Below, piece by piece: positions 1 through 12,400 of a stretch of DNA of 64,000 nucleotides. Source of the DNA: Chrysaora quinquecirrha (Eukaryota > Cnidaria > Scyphozoa > Semaeostomeae > Pelagiidae). Each line of letters begins with the position of its first letter. Position 1 is the stretch's first letter. The notes under the pieces are model-generated. The model ran no database searches. It worked only from the letters and a program-made list of their open reading frames with translations, and had not been told where the DNA came from. The position numbers and the translations under genes were made by a program. The stretch spans positions 2,559,846 through 2,623,845 of the forward strand of contig JACTAT010000004.1 of NCBI GenBank assembly GCA_014526335.1, given 5' to 3'.

Positions 1-37
1 ATGGTACCTGCGATAACTTGGACTCGTGTAATGAGTC

Positions 38-532
38 TACACCAATTTTTTAATAAGCAACTTCGCTCGGCCCTAGTTCAAAAAGTTGCTTATTTTTGGA
101 CCTTTTATGGACACCTTTTAGTAGTAAAAGTTGCTTAGTAGTTGCTTAGTTTTAACTGTATCTTTTTGCTCTAAGAATAGTATAGAGGCTAGAAAAACAG
201 CAAAATTCAACATTGCACATACAATGACTGTAGTCAGTTCTCCCTGCTGATATTGTTACCATTAGAGACTTTCTATTGAAAGTTAAATAGAAACCCCTTA
301 ATGAAATGCCTCACTTAACGAGAAACACTCTGTTGATATGCGAGTTTTTAGGACAAATGAATTGAAATAGCTGCGAAGTTGATCAATCCTCGATTGCTTG
401 CAGTGATATAAATTATCAAAAATTAAAAAAATTGCTTAGGTTTTTCCCTTTGGTACTATACGTTGCTTAAACTATTAGGCCGTCTACACCTTGGTTGCTT
501 ATAAGCGGTTGCTTATAAAAAAACTGCGTGTA
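38..532. mobile_element. Inverted-terminus MITE, word GTTGCTTA (family A1, copy 1)
   Basis: Begins TACACC-(T)n-ATAAGCAAC and ends GTTGCTTATAAAAAAACTGCGTGTA. The word GTTGCTTA or its complement recurs in the body. It is nearly collinear with 27156-27615. The TA at each end suggests a TA target duplication. No coding capacity. Confidence 0.8.
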
Positions 533-874
533 ATGGGTCGGAGGAATCTCTTTCCACTGTATTTCCCAAACGATTTTTCGGAACAACAGAGAGCCTTCAC
601 AACAGAAACTTTTGAATATTCAACCCGACATGGGCGAGTAAAAACGCTTTTGTATAAATAAATTGGAACGATAGTAGTTTTGTGCACATAAGAAATCACT
701 CACGTATTTTACTGAACAAAGAAAAGCAGCTGGTTAAATTTGAAAAGAAATCGATTTTTAAGAAATATGTTCATGTTATACAAATGAATACAACATATTA
801 GTTTTAAAACGGCAAATTCCACTTGGTCTCGTTCGGTCAGCCAGTGTACAGTGATTAGAGTCAGTTAGCTGACG
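533..874. other. Upstream of the broken FReD copy, nothing recognised
   Basis: No gene or repeat recognised. It presumably held the promoter of the FReD copy that starts at 875. Confidence 0.4.
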
Positions 875-1218
875 ATGGCTAACGGCAAGAGATATACTGC
901 TATTCTAGTGGCATTGGTATGCTGTGCTGCTCATTATGCAAGCAATGCCATGCATTCCGGAACATTTTATCAGAAGATATCAGATGATGAAGATATTGGT
1001 GATGATACACCTACAAGCATGTCAAGTCTCTTCACCAAAGAATTCCATCAATGCAGCTTGCGAAATTGGTGTAATTTTGTTGCAGTAAACACTGAAGATA
1101 ACACTTTCCATAAAGTTGAAAGCAGAGAAAACTGAAGGAAATTGGCAAGAAGATTCAAGTCTGGCAAAAGTTGAGAGAACCAGCTGAACAAGCAAAGAGG
1201 AAAGCAAAACCCAGCAAG
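875..1218 (+). pseudogene. First exon of a secreted FReD gene, frameshifted
   Basis: This exon matches exon 1 of the minus-strand FReD gene: a hydrophobic leader ending in ASNA, then MHSGTFYQKIS, a TSMSSLFTKEFHQC segment and NWCNFVAVNTEDNT. After KVESREN the frame meets TGA at 1133, where the intact copy reads on. Aligning the two shows one missing base near 1130 and one more before the donor AAG/GTTGGT at 1218. The exon therefore neither stays open nor reaches the phase needed by the next exon at 2570. Either the copy is dead or the assembly has two indels. Confidence 0.75.
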
Positions 1219-2073
1219 GTTGGTTTCTTAGATCATTTACCTTACGCAGAATATCGATTCGAGAGAGATATGTATGGGTGGGGATGTATGAGATGGAAGA
1301 AGGCGTTTAATGTGGCTGAAAACTAGCTAATCAGCAACATTTTTGTTCCTCCCATCAATAGAAAAATCTTCCTCGGGAGCAGTTCAGTTTAACCCAGTTG
1401 AACTGTGACAACTTTGTAACGGATCGAAACTGTGTCCGTACAGTACAAACATAGTTATAGTGTTCGCATCGTCTTTACGAATTTGCTATTCTCCAAGTTC
1501 CTATGTCTCTCCCATATCTATTTGTTCTGATCAAAACCACATCATCGGTAGCTATTTCCTCTTAATCTGAGTCCTGAAAAACCAAATCGCTTTCATCGTT
1601 ATCAAAATCACTTTCTGTTTCCTCATCAGATTAACCGGAGTCACTGTCCTGATTGCTTTCGCAACTATTCAGTTGTTTTTCCTCCACTGGCAAATTTCTC
1701 AGCACTGGCACATTTCCTCCACTGGCACATTTCCTACACTTTTTGGAATAGAAGTTAGATGCTGCAGTCCAGGCTTGAATCTCATGTATTGTGGCATGGC
1801 ACTGTCTTAGCGTTTGCCATTTATAAAATATATACTAATATGTATGGTACTAAATACATCTACTCAACATGGCTCAACATGACCGAAACAGAGGGCCAGC
1901 GGATGAATGACTCAGAGATTTATCCGACAATTTCATTGTGCATTTTAGCTCAGTAGTATTGTCTTTGGCTCTCTGATCTTAACGTCCTTGTTTGATTCTA
2001 GTCAACTGTGGTAGGCAACTTGAGGAAGAAGTCTCTATCTAAGTGTGCTGAAACAATTATGTTGTTCTAATAC
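1219..2073. other. Intron of the FReD copy with a SINE fragment
   Basis: Between about 1755 and 1975 lies a scrambled copy of the tRNA-like SINE seen at 30276-30790 (GGCTTGAATCTCATG, TAGCTCAGTAGTATTG). The rest is unrecognised. Confidence 0.45.
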
Positions 2074-2530
2074 AGTACCCTAGTAATGACGTCACAAAAA
2101 TCTATTTTTAGAACTTTGAAAATTGGTCGTAATTTTTTGAAAGAGCATAAAAAATAATGCCTTAATGTGCAAAATCAGTAAAAAATATCAAACATTGGCT
2201 GAGATATGGCCATCCGAAGAAATACATTTCAATAGGAAATCACTGTATTTTGCGCCTTGTTCAAAACATTATGAACAGAAGCAAAAATGGAATGATTTCC
2301 TATTGAATCATTGTATTTTGCGCCTTGTTCAAAACAGTATGAACAGATGCAAAAATAGAATGATTTCCTATTGAAATGTATTTCTTTGGATGGCCATATC
2401 TTAGTTAATGTTTGATATATTTGACTGATTTTTGCACGAATAAGCATTATTTTTGACGCTTTTTCACCAAATGGCGAGCAAATTTCGAAATTCCAAAAAT
2501 AGATTTTGGATGACGTCACACTGAGGTACT
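2074..2530. mobile_element. Fold-back MITE with TGACGTCA termini
   Basis: Ends AGTACCCTAGTAATGACGTCAC and, on the other strand, AGTACCTCAGTGTGACGTCATCC. Inside, the arms are largely self-complementary (CATTTCAATAGGAAATCA against its complement), with a duplicated GCGCCTTGTTCAAAAC segment near the centre. It sits in the FReD intron just upstream of the second exon. Confidence 0.75.
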
Positions 2531-2569
2531 CTATCAGTCTCTACTATATGCATGATTTCTTATTTTAGT

Positions 2570-3236
2570 GTCCAGAAGCTGTAAAGAAGCACTAGAGAAT
2601 GGACAAATGGAAAATGAAACAACTGAATTGCTGATAAATGGCACAGTAATTCGTGTCTACTGTGATATGATCACAGATGGTGGAGGATGGATAGTCTTTC
2701 AAAAGCGTACAAACAGCAGTGTGAATTTCAACAGAGATTGGAAGGCGTATGAAAATGGTTTTGGGAATTTGCAAGGAAACTTCTGGCTCGGTTTGGAAGC
2801 ACTGCATAATCTAACAAAGGGTGGAAATTATGTTCTAAGAATCGACCTGCAGGCTGCTGATGGCGATCGTGGTTATGCAAAGTACACCAATTTCAAAATA
2901 GGATCAAAAGAAGAGAAATACAAGATGACAGTTGGTCAATACTCTGGAAACATTGGAGATGCTTTGGGATGTGCAAATGGAATGCCTTTTGCAACATATG
3001 ATCAAGACAGAAGTACGGTCAATCAGGCAAATTGCGCAAAAACATTGAAAGGTGGATGGTGGTTTGGTCATGAACATTGTTATCTGGGAATGTTGAATAA
3101 TCTATACCCCGGAACAGCTCTATCAACGATGCAGCATCCTTATCCTGTGAACAGTGATTTCATGTCTTGGAAGGTCTGGAAAAATTATTTCGGAAACATC
3201 GTATTCTCAGAAATGAAAATAAAAAGAGAAAACTAA
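2570..3236 (+). CDS. Fibrinogen-related domain exon of the plus-strand FReD copy
   Basis: Read in phase 1 from the acceptor TATTTTAG, this exon encodes a whole fibrinogen C-terminal domain, about 222 residues, ending in TAA at 3234. Landmarks are SCKEA, YCDMITDGGGWIVFQKR, the FGNLQGNFWLGLEALHNLT block, the ATYDQD calcium-site region, CAKTLKGGWWF and LNNLYPG. Such domains bind acetylated sugars in ficolins and tachylectins. The exon is intact although exon 1 at 875 is shifted, so it may be a recent pseudogene or be spliced to another leader. Against the minus-strand paralog the first half is nearly the same and the second half very different. Confidence 0.8.
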
Positions 3237-3332
3237 TCGAAAAACTACACTAGATTACAGTGAAGGGAAAGACAAAATTGCTACAGAAAACAGTTTACAA
3301 TACTGCTACATAAGTTATTAATGTACTCTTAC

Positions 3333-3401
3333 CATACTTCGCAGAAGATTTACTTCCTTATTGAGTGTTTCATTTTGCTCTTGTAGATGCTCAGCTCTGC
3401 T
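3333..3401 (-). CDS. GIT: GIT exon 18 (coiled coil, last exon in window)
   Basis: 23 codons, heptad-like (AEHLQEQNETLNKEVNLLRS), between TTTTTAG and ATG/GTAAGA. The frame is open into an intron that runs off the left edge. Confidence 0.85.
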
Positions 3402-6400
3402 CTAAAAATAACAATATTAAAACATAACGCAGACTTAAACATTTTCACGCGAAATAATTTACACCCATTTCTTCGAGGGGCGATTCAGTCCTTGGAAGTC
3501 TCGTACACCTTTGCTGCAAGTCCTATTGTTTTCTTGGAAATCCCTTGAAAGTCTTTTTGTTTTAATAGAAATCTCGTACGCTTTTTCGCAAAGTGAAATG
3601 CCCCTCGCATTTCTTTATAAGAAACCTTGACTTGACCAAACAAATTTCAATTCACGATCTTGGGCAAATTCTACATTATTTTCTTATGTTTAATCAGGTT
3701 ACGAAGGTTTACTTTGGCCTAACACTACAGTAGCTTAAGAAAAAGAAGAACGCATTTTAAACAGGCTTTTGAACCGGGTAGGGGAAAACAAAGTTTGCCC
3801 CCAGTGGTAAAAAAATCAGTCTAAAAATAAGAAACAGGCAGACTGAAATCGAAGCCAAGTGTTCTTAAAAAGCCATTGCTAACCATTTTGTGTGCATCAG
3901 GCAATTCTATTTAATGAGGATTTTCTTTGCAAGGGTTGTTGTTACTCGTTGAAGTCGCTACAGCTCCAAATAGTGGGACGTATGCTTTGATGCTTGGACC
4001 TATACGGTACATTAGGTCATTAGATCGAAAGATCTGACACCATCATGAAACAGCCTCTGTTTCAAGCTAGAGTTTCAGTATTGTATAGGAATAGGTTTCT
4101 AATACGCAGCCTTGTCCCCATGGAGAATATAACCATAAAACTATATACAACGCAACATACATGCACATTCTAGAACTGTTTCAGTGGCGTCACAATGTCA
4201 TCGAAATACCACTCCGAAATAGGCTGAAAATCTTGCGAATAACATTAAATAAAGATGCTACACACTTCACTTTTTTGTTCTTGATAATTATCAAAAAACT
4301 TATCAATAAATCATTACACAATTAAACAATAGAATTTCCTTGCTTAGGACCTCTTTCATGATGGAGTTCTTGCTTCGACGCCTGAATCGTAAATATTTTG
4401 TCAATTAAGGCCTGGGTAAACTAGGAGACTTGTCGCTTGCGACATTGATGTTCCCTCGGTGTCTCCCAGTTTAGCCACTTTGGAAACTTTGTAGCGCGCG
4501 ACAAAATTTGTAGCAAAGGACATGTAAATGTTTTTGGGGGACACAGAAACAGTTCTTGTCTCCGCGATATGCAAATGACTCGGGGGACGTTGCCAGCTTG
4601 TCACTCGCATGTTTAGCCACCCTGGGAGACACTCCGAATAAAGTGTCGCGCGCGAAAAGTCTCTTAGTCTAGGCACAGCTATGTTGTGGGTATCAGGGCA
4701 AATTAGACATATAACATCAGTCGTAGCTATCGCTATTAAGCTTAATTGATGGGCGCTCAGAATACATACTATTGAGTATCAAGCTCTGAGCAAACAGCTA
4801 TTGGGTTGTTGTAGTTGCTTTTTGCGAAGAGCGGGACTCATTTTTAACAGTGTAGTTTTATCATCGTTTCACATGGTTTGAGCCTGGGAACGAGGATTCC
4901 TTATACGTACTGATATCATCTGCATTAAACATTTTGCAATTACTCGAGGATCGTGGGAAACATTGCTTTAAGCCACTTAATAGACGGTAAATCGTATATC
5001 AAATTATCTAACCATAAGGAAATAGATGTATATTGAAATAAAAAGTCAGATTAATCCGGATTAAGCAAATGTATTGACTGATAAGAAGGTGGGCGGGACA
5101 CTCGATCTAGAAGCATTGAACTTGTTTTAATAGTAAAAACAAACGGAACGGATAAGAATGCTAGAGGATAAAATCTAGCGGAAAACTATTGGCTTAAGTA
5201 CAAATGAATCAAAGCAATTAAAAAAGAGGCTACAATCAGAAGTGAAATGGGAGGAAGAGCACCATCAGAAACATAATAGGCTGTTTTAGCAACAGCACGC
5301 AACAAGTGAAGAAGACGTCGCGAGCAGAAAAAGAATCTGGGCACTAGTTATTTTCCCGCGTCTTGATACTCCACGTTCTGGCGACAACGTCATCTTTGCT
5401 GTTTTGACGTTCCCATGAAAACGTAAAAATTTTGCGTTGTTCTGGTTGCTTCAACAGTTGCAGCTGCAGTTAATTATTGCGAGACACGACTTTTTTTATA
5501 AGAAACTGCTTTATAAGGAACCTAGTAAGATTTCTGGCAAATAACAACAGATTCTTTTGCTCTTTTGTCTCTTGAAACAATAGAAAAAATAGAAACTTTG
5601 ACTAGTGAGGCATTAGCTAGGTTTCTTATATAAAAAAACGTGTAATTTCGCATGAAGACCTATCCTAGCACCTGCAGAAGAAACCAATGGTGAAGGTGAA
5701 ATGGTGTTTTAGCGCCAGTCGCTAGGATCTCAGTAGTAGGTTAACTAATCGAGACGTCGACCCTGGCCGTGAAGCTACCGTGGCTGGGCTCGAACCCTGA
5801 CCACATTGAGCTTCTGACACCACGAGTCAGCTGGATCACACCACGACGCCACAGCACCTTTAAGCAATTCAGAGTGGTGGGCTAAAAGATTTTTTCTTTA
5901 GCTAGCCTTATGTTTGTGACGTGGCCAAACGTTCAAACATTGCTTGATAAGCAAATTTCAGTGTTTGACAAACAATGTTCGATTGTTTTGGTCAGGGCCT
6001 AAGTAAAAACAAAAACAAAACGCAGTTACCTCTGCATCGACTAGCTGCTTCTTGACGATATTGTATTCTTCAATGCTGACATATCGACCATCTGATGCTT
6101 CCGATAAGGCACTTCCAGGCTAGAATAAAAACAACATAATGTTAATAATAATCGAAAATTGCAGAAATTAAAATGAAACAAGTTCAAATTAAAATAACAC
6201 TAAAATCAAATCAAATTCAAAATGAAATGAAATAATATAAAAAAGAGAAGAAAGGAAAATGAAAAACATGAAAAAATAAAATAAGATAAAATTCAATTTA
6301 AGAAAAATAAAATCAAATAGATAAAATGAAATGAAATAATATGATCTAAATAGAGAAAGATCTCAGTGTATTTTTTAAAAATTTACAGTGTACTTTCTCC

Positions 6401-9400
6401 CTTCTGATGGACAACTTGCCCATGACAAAGGTTTACCATAGAATTTGGGGAATTTCAAAATATTAAGCTTGGAATACATGAAGTACATATGGCTTTCGCA
6501 AAATTTTGAAAAAATCTCTTTCTTGAGTGAAATTGAAGGGGGACTTCTAAAATCAAGATTTCTCCTGAAAATTTTTCCATGTTGACTGTCGTACTGTAAA
6601 ACCGTAAATCCTAGATTGGGCGCCGCGTGCTCATTTTATATTAGGACTTCCTGACCGGGCGCTTATTCTCGTTAGGGGCGCATATTCGAGGGAGGGGGGC
6701 ATTCACTCAAAAATTGCAATCTCTTAATATAAGGAGATTCAAGCTTTATTTTTGTTATAAATTTGCATAAAAACACAAATTAAATACCGTATTAAATTTG
6801 CAAACAGCAGCACAAAGAAAAAAGAGAAAGTTAGTGTAGTGACAGAAGCATACGTCTTTTTATTTATAAGAAACCGGTTTATAAGAAACATTGATCTGGA
6901 AAATCCATTTGATCTACATCGACATAAAGAAACCTCGAAATTCAAAGTCTGTTTTTAAACAAGAGAATAGTGGTGTAGCAATGTTAGGTAGACTCTTCAC
7001 GACTTATTTTGTAACTCATGGAGATTGAAGTTTTTTTTAAGAAACTTTACGTCCCAAAAAGGGTAAACAATTGATAAAGAAACTTTTAGAGGTACTAGAT
7101 TCCGCTAGATTCAGTAAAATTCTGAAATCAGAAATTTGTAACGCAATAAAACAGAGTTTTTGTCTGGAATTGAGAATGTAACTTTATTTCAACTCACCAC
7201 CAATTTTTTCAAGCAAAGAAAGCAGTAGATTTTGGTCTTCGGGGCACTCTCAGTTGTACTCCCAAGGAGATTCCCAAAACAACGAAACATGGCTGACTTC
7301 AAGCTCAAATTCCTTTGAAACGAACTCAAGGACAAACTCAAGCAAAGTTTATAGACGAACTCGAAGCAGACAAAACAAAGCGATTGAAATAAAATTCAGT
7401 TTGAAAATCAACGACAGCACGACAACACGAAAATTGATATGAGAGATACTGATAGGCCCCTCACGATTTTCCCAGTGGTGATGATTGATGCCAAGAAGTT
7501 TGACAGCAGGATTCAAGTGGTTATAATTTCAAGAATTTTTGATAGAATTACTTCAAAACCAAAATATGTTGCATGAAATGATATCCTATACACAAAGATA
7601 AGCATCTATTTCAAATAATCATTTTTGAAAATACTGTGGGAAAGATTCCATATGTAAGGGTATTGAAGAGATGTGTTGGTGAGTGAAAGGGCTGTCTGTC
7701 TGTAGAAAGTAAAGGCCAGAAATTTCTGCTTATAAAACTAATGGGATGGAAACATGGGGTGGGATTCTGATCTCTGTAGGGGGGTTAACCAATTGAAAAG
7801 TATTTACTGATGTAATAAATTTATGACATCATACTATTCATTTTGGAATGGAAAAAGACCTTTTCAAAAAGGTCTGGGTCGGCGCAGCATTTTTCTGGAA
7901 GATGGCGGGCATCTTAGGTAAGGGAATCCTCTTCCAGTGCAACGTTTAAGACCGCGGTCGCTTTAGTAGAGGTAGTGCAGCGAATTCTTCTTCAAATTCA
8001 TAGAAAATGGAAGACGAGGAAAGATAAGGAATTAGCGACAATAAATGTTGAAAATGTCTGCAGAACGTCAGGAAAAGAGGCCCCCAAGGGGGTGCAAATC
8101 ACGCGATCACGCGCAATTTTTCGACGATTCACGCAATCACGCAAAATAAAAACTTCAAGTTCACGTACATACAACTTCAGGCGTTGCTCCCCGAAATTTT
8201 GAGCAGGATCAATATTCAGGATGTTTAACTTTATATATCTAAAGGATTGGGTTTAAAACATTGTTTCCACTACGCGTTTATAACAGGAAACACACAAAAT
8301 TAAGATTATATTTGATTAAACGCCTCCTTTGGCAGATATGCAGGGACTTGAATCCTTTCCTTCGCTTTAAATCCAATAAAACGCGAATTTGAAGCAAATT
8401 TGCTACACCACATCTCCTGAAGTGACAACAGTACACGAGGAGAGGTTTCCCTTACTCAAAATGTCCGCCATTTTCCAGGAAAGTGTAGCGCCGACCCAGA
8501 CCTCTTTGAAAACGTCTATTCCGAAAAGATTGCATCAAGGGCTCTATGATCAAGGGGCTTTTGACAATGATGCATCATGGTAAAGTACATGTAAATTTAA
8601 ATTCCGTCATGTGGCGCAACGCATCACGGTCAAAAGTCCCTTTCGCCATATTTTCGGAATCTTCTCTGCGTGCTAATTACGATTTAGGCCCTCGCAAAAA
8701 CAAGCAAGAATTGAAGATCAAACATTATAATTTCTGTATCAAGAAAGTTTGACTGTTTGGCCAAGTAACAAAACAGCAATGCTTTTGAAAAACTTCAAGC
8801 ACAATACCTATCAAAAAATGTTCAAAAAAATTTCGTATTTGTACCAAAAAAATGTTTGACAAATAATTTTTTCCGATATTGTCAAATGATCAAACAATGA
8901 AATCATATTTGTTCGTTTAATGAACATTTAATGAACAGCCTCAGGCTGGTATAATGGAGAAGATTCCCCTATTAAACCTGTCTACCATTTTCCAGAAAAG
9001 TCGCGCCGACCCAGACCTTTTTGAAAAGGTCTATTGTTTTTACAGCTTCACTAAGCCAATAAGACACTTAATATCTATGTTTTCCAGGCCTAGTTTCTAA
9101 TTAACTGGTTGCCAACATGTCTCTATTTTTGTTTTTAATGTATATTGTGGAAAATGGAAGTCAAACATACAACATGGCTAAATACGGAACAACTTGTAAC
9201 ACGGAAGAGGCGGTAATATAAATTGCAAAATGACTACGGACCATTATTAGCTATAGTGTTAGGCCATATTATTTCCTACGAATGCCGTCTCTTTTTAGTG
9301 TTTGGCCCTAATAGGAAGACAATCAAATATTCTTGGTCAAAAACTTGAGATTTGCCTTACAAGCAATGTTTGACCTTTTGCCAACGTCACAAAACAATGC

Positions 9401-12400
9401 TTGCTATGCCTAATTTGCACAGCAATGTTTCTGATAAACTTCAAAAAGTCTTTATTTTGCTTTAAAGCAAAAAAAGGTTTGACAAACAATGTTTTGTTGA
9501 ATGGCCAAACTGTCAAACATTGTGTTAGACAAGCGAATTTCAAATGTTTAACAAACAATGTTTGATGCTTCGACCATTAGGCCGACGTCACAAAACATTG
9601 CTTGCTATGCAAATTCGCTCAGTAATGTTTTAGAAAAACTTAAAAAAGCTTCTATCTTGCTTTCAAGCAAAAATATTTGACAAACAATGTTTTCTTGCGT
9701 GGCCAAACTGTCAAACATTGTGTTCGGAAAGCGAATTTCAAATGTTTGACAAACAATGTTTAATCGTTGTTCGGCCATTGCCTTAATAAAAACGAGAATA
9801 AAATATCGACTTTTCCTGTCTAAATATGCTTGGAAAGATTAGACAATTTATTAAACAATTTATTCCTCAAAAATCTTTTCCAGGAGTAATCTCGGGGGTC
9901 TAGTGGGGCTCAAATTTATGGGAGCCCTTGGTACCTTAATAAAAACGAGAATAAAATATCGACTTTCCCTGCCTAAATATGCTTGGAAAGATTAGACAAT
10001 TTATTAAACAATTTATTCCTCAAAAACTTTTCCAGGAGTAATCTCGGGGGTCTGGTGGGGCTCAAATTTATGGGAGCCCTTGGTACCATCTCAAGCGTTA
10101 AAAAACAGTTCTTATCCCAAAGAAAACACATGAAAAGGACAAAAGTCCTTGTCTGGAAATTGGGGAAGTTAGGAAAGATACAATCTTGCGTGGCGAAGAA
10201 AAAATCTTCTGAAACACTTTATCAGAATCCACTTTTTTCAGATTACGTGAAGTTGTTGTGTTGATTGAATGATTAAATTCTTGTCTTAACTTACCCAGTA
10301 AATTCTTATAACACGTGGACCAAATAATTCGCCATTTTGCATTGACGACTCCTCCAAATTATTTTCAATTTCCGACGTACAGGTTGTCTGTTTTTGTTGA
10401 GCAATTTCATTTGGCATTTTACGATGATTCTGCTGCAATTTATCCATTTTAATCCCAAGTAAGTAGAAATTCCGAATAAAAACAAACACGTCTAGCAAGA
10501 CAGGGCCTAAGAGCCCGCGATGTTTATCATTATCGTCTAGCACCAAAATTCTTCATGCTCGACAACGAAGCAACCCTTATCAACTATTTAGATATATTCA
10601 CGATAAAACTTCACAAAAAACGCGAAAACAAAGTTATAATAACAAGTCTGTTTTTTCGAGTGACCGTCCCATCCATAAGATTTGCGTAGGATATACTGTA
10701 TAAATTATACAAAATTATGCATTAGAAAATTCAACCAAAACCACAGAAATAGTTCTTGAAAAAATTTAAACTTGTCAATCGGATAGCTTGAGGTTTTGAG
10801 ATTAGCCTCAAGTAGACCAGAAAGATAAGGTCTAGGATTATAGGAACAACAAATTTATGATTTTACGTTTATGTTTTCGTCCAGACGAAAAAATCCACAA
10901 GGCAACCCAGACCAAACACCCGCCATTATGTATCTAATCAAACATGGAAGTTCAATATAATAAAAGTTCGAAACAAAATATCAATGTGTAGAATCATATT
11001 TGCAGTTCAGTTTTTAGGTTCTGAGATATTTCGAATTCTTCAGATATTTTAGTTATTTTCGTGATCTGATGGGATCTGATTTGTGAGTTGGAAAGACGTC
11101 AAAAGATAAGATTTATCATTGTAATAAATGCAGAAAACATAAAAACAACGTGTGCTTATTAAAAGCATCTATTTTGATAAGAATTAAGCAAAAACACAAC
11201 TTGATAAGAATTTAGAAAAAACAACTTGAGGGCTTCAAGACGGTTTCATTTCATGGTGCCACGAAAGCTGCAGGTATTTTTTTAAGAAACTAAAAAATTC
11301 GCATAGAACTGAAAGTTTCTTAAAATTTTCTGATTTTTACCAGAAGCCTACTGAAGTTTCTTACGGCTTTTTGGATATTTATAATTTGCACTTTTTTGAT
11401 AAGCAACTGGCCAATAAGCATCTAGGGCTGAGACGGCAGCTCTGATAGCTGGATAAAAAGTCCCAAAGACCAGTTGCTTATTGAAAAAAGTGTATATTGG
11501 TGTGTTGGTGAATACACGCTTTTTCTTTATAAGGAACCTACCTCAAGGCCTAGTTCTTAAAGTTCCTTATTTTTGAGCCTCTTTTGAGGCAATTGTAGTT
11601 CCAAAAGTTCCTTACTAGTTCCTTAATTTTAACTGCACATACAGCGGTCGAGCAAAGCTCGAGACTACTCAAAGAAACATTAGATACATGCTTAACGTAC
11701 AATTTATGTGATTTTCGACTGCAAATAAATGGAACCAGCTTTCTAATTCTTGATTATTTGCAGTGATAAAAGTATTCAATATTCAAAAGTTCCTTAATGA
11801 TTTTCTCTTTAGTAGTATAAGTTCTTTAAATTTTCAGGCCTTCTACATGTAGGTTCCTTATAAAGTGGTTCCTTATAAAAAAAGCGTGTAGTATTGCTTT
11901 CTAAACTACCAATTAGCCCCTAGGAAACAGGGGACTTAAAATACAAGAAGTTAAAAGAGAATGATTCCAAAGTGAGGTGAAACTCAGAGTGTGTTGTTCT
12001 GGATCTCCAAAATCTTTCTAAATCCGAAAACAGAATCCATGACATTCAAGAAACACGAATTCTGGAAATCTGAAAACTTTCGCGCCAAAACTCTTGCTTG
12101 CCCCATCCCCAGACCCCCTTTATGAAATGTACCTGGTAACTGGTAAAAGGGAATCTTTTCGAACTTCAAGAAAAAATTAAAGGGTTCTCCTGCGAATACC
12201 CTTGAAAGGCCAGTTGCTACTTAGGCCGCCCTGAATCCTGAGGAACAGAATCAAACACTTCGAATAACTTATGATATAAAATATGTCAGCATCTTGTCAG
12301 CAAATTTGAGAAAAGGCCTAATCGACGGACATTAACAGCCATAAAAGGCCGAGTTAAATGAACTGAGAGCTTCAAAGAGCGAAAAGTTCAAAAAGATGAA

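Noticed and set aside
1022..1207. Minus-strand frame opposite the FReD leader exon
   Set aside because: It is a shadow of the FReD exon, which has a paralog in the sense frame.
10286..10546. 86-codon minus-strand frame taken as a whole gene
   Set aside because: Only the part 10432-10295 is needed; it joins GIT exons 15 and 17 in phase, and the rest is intron.
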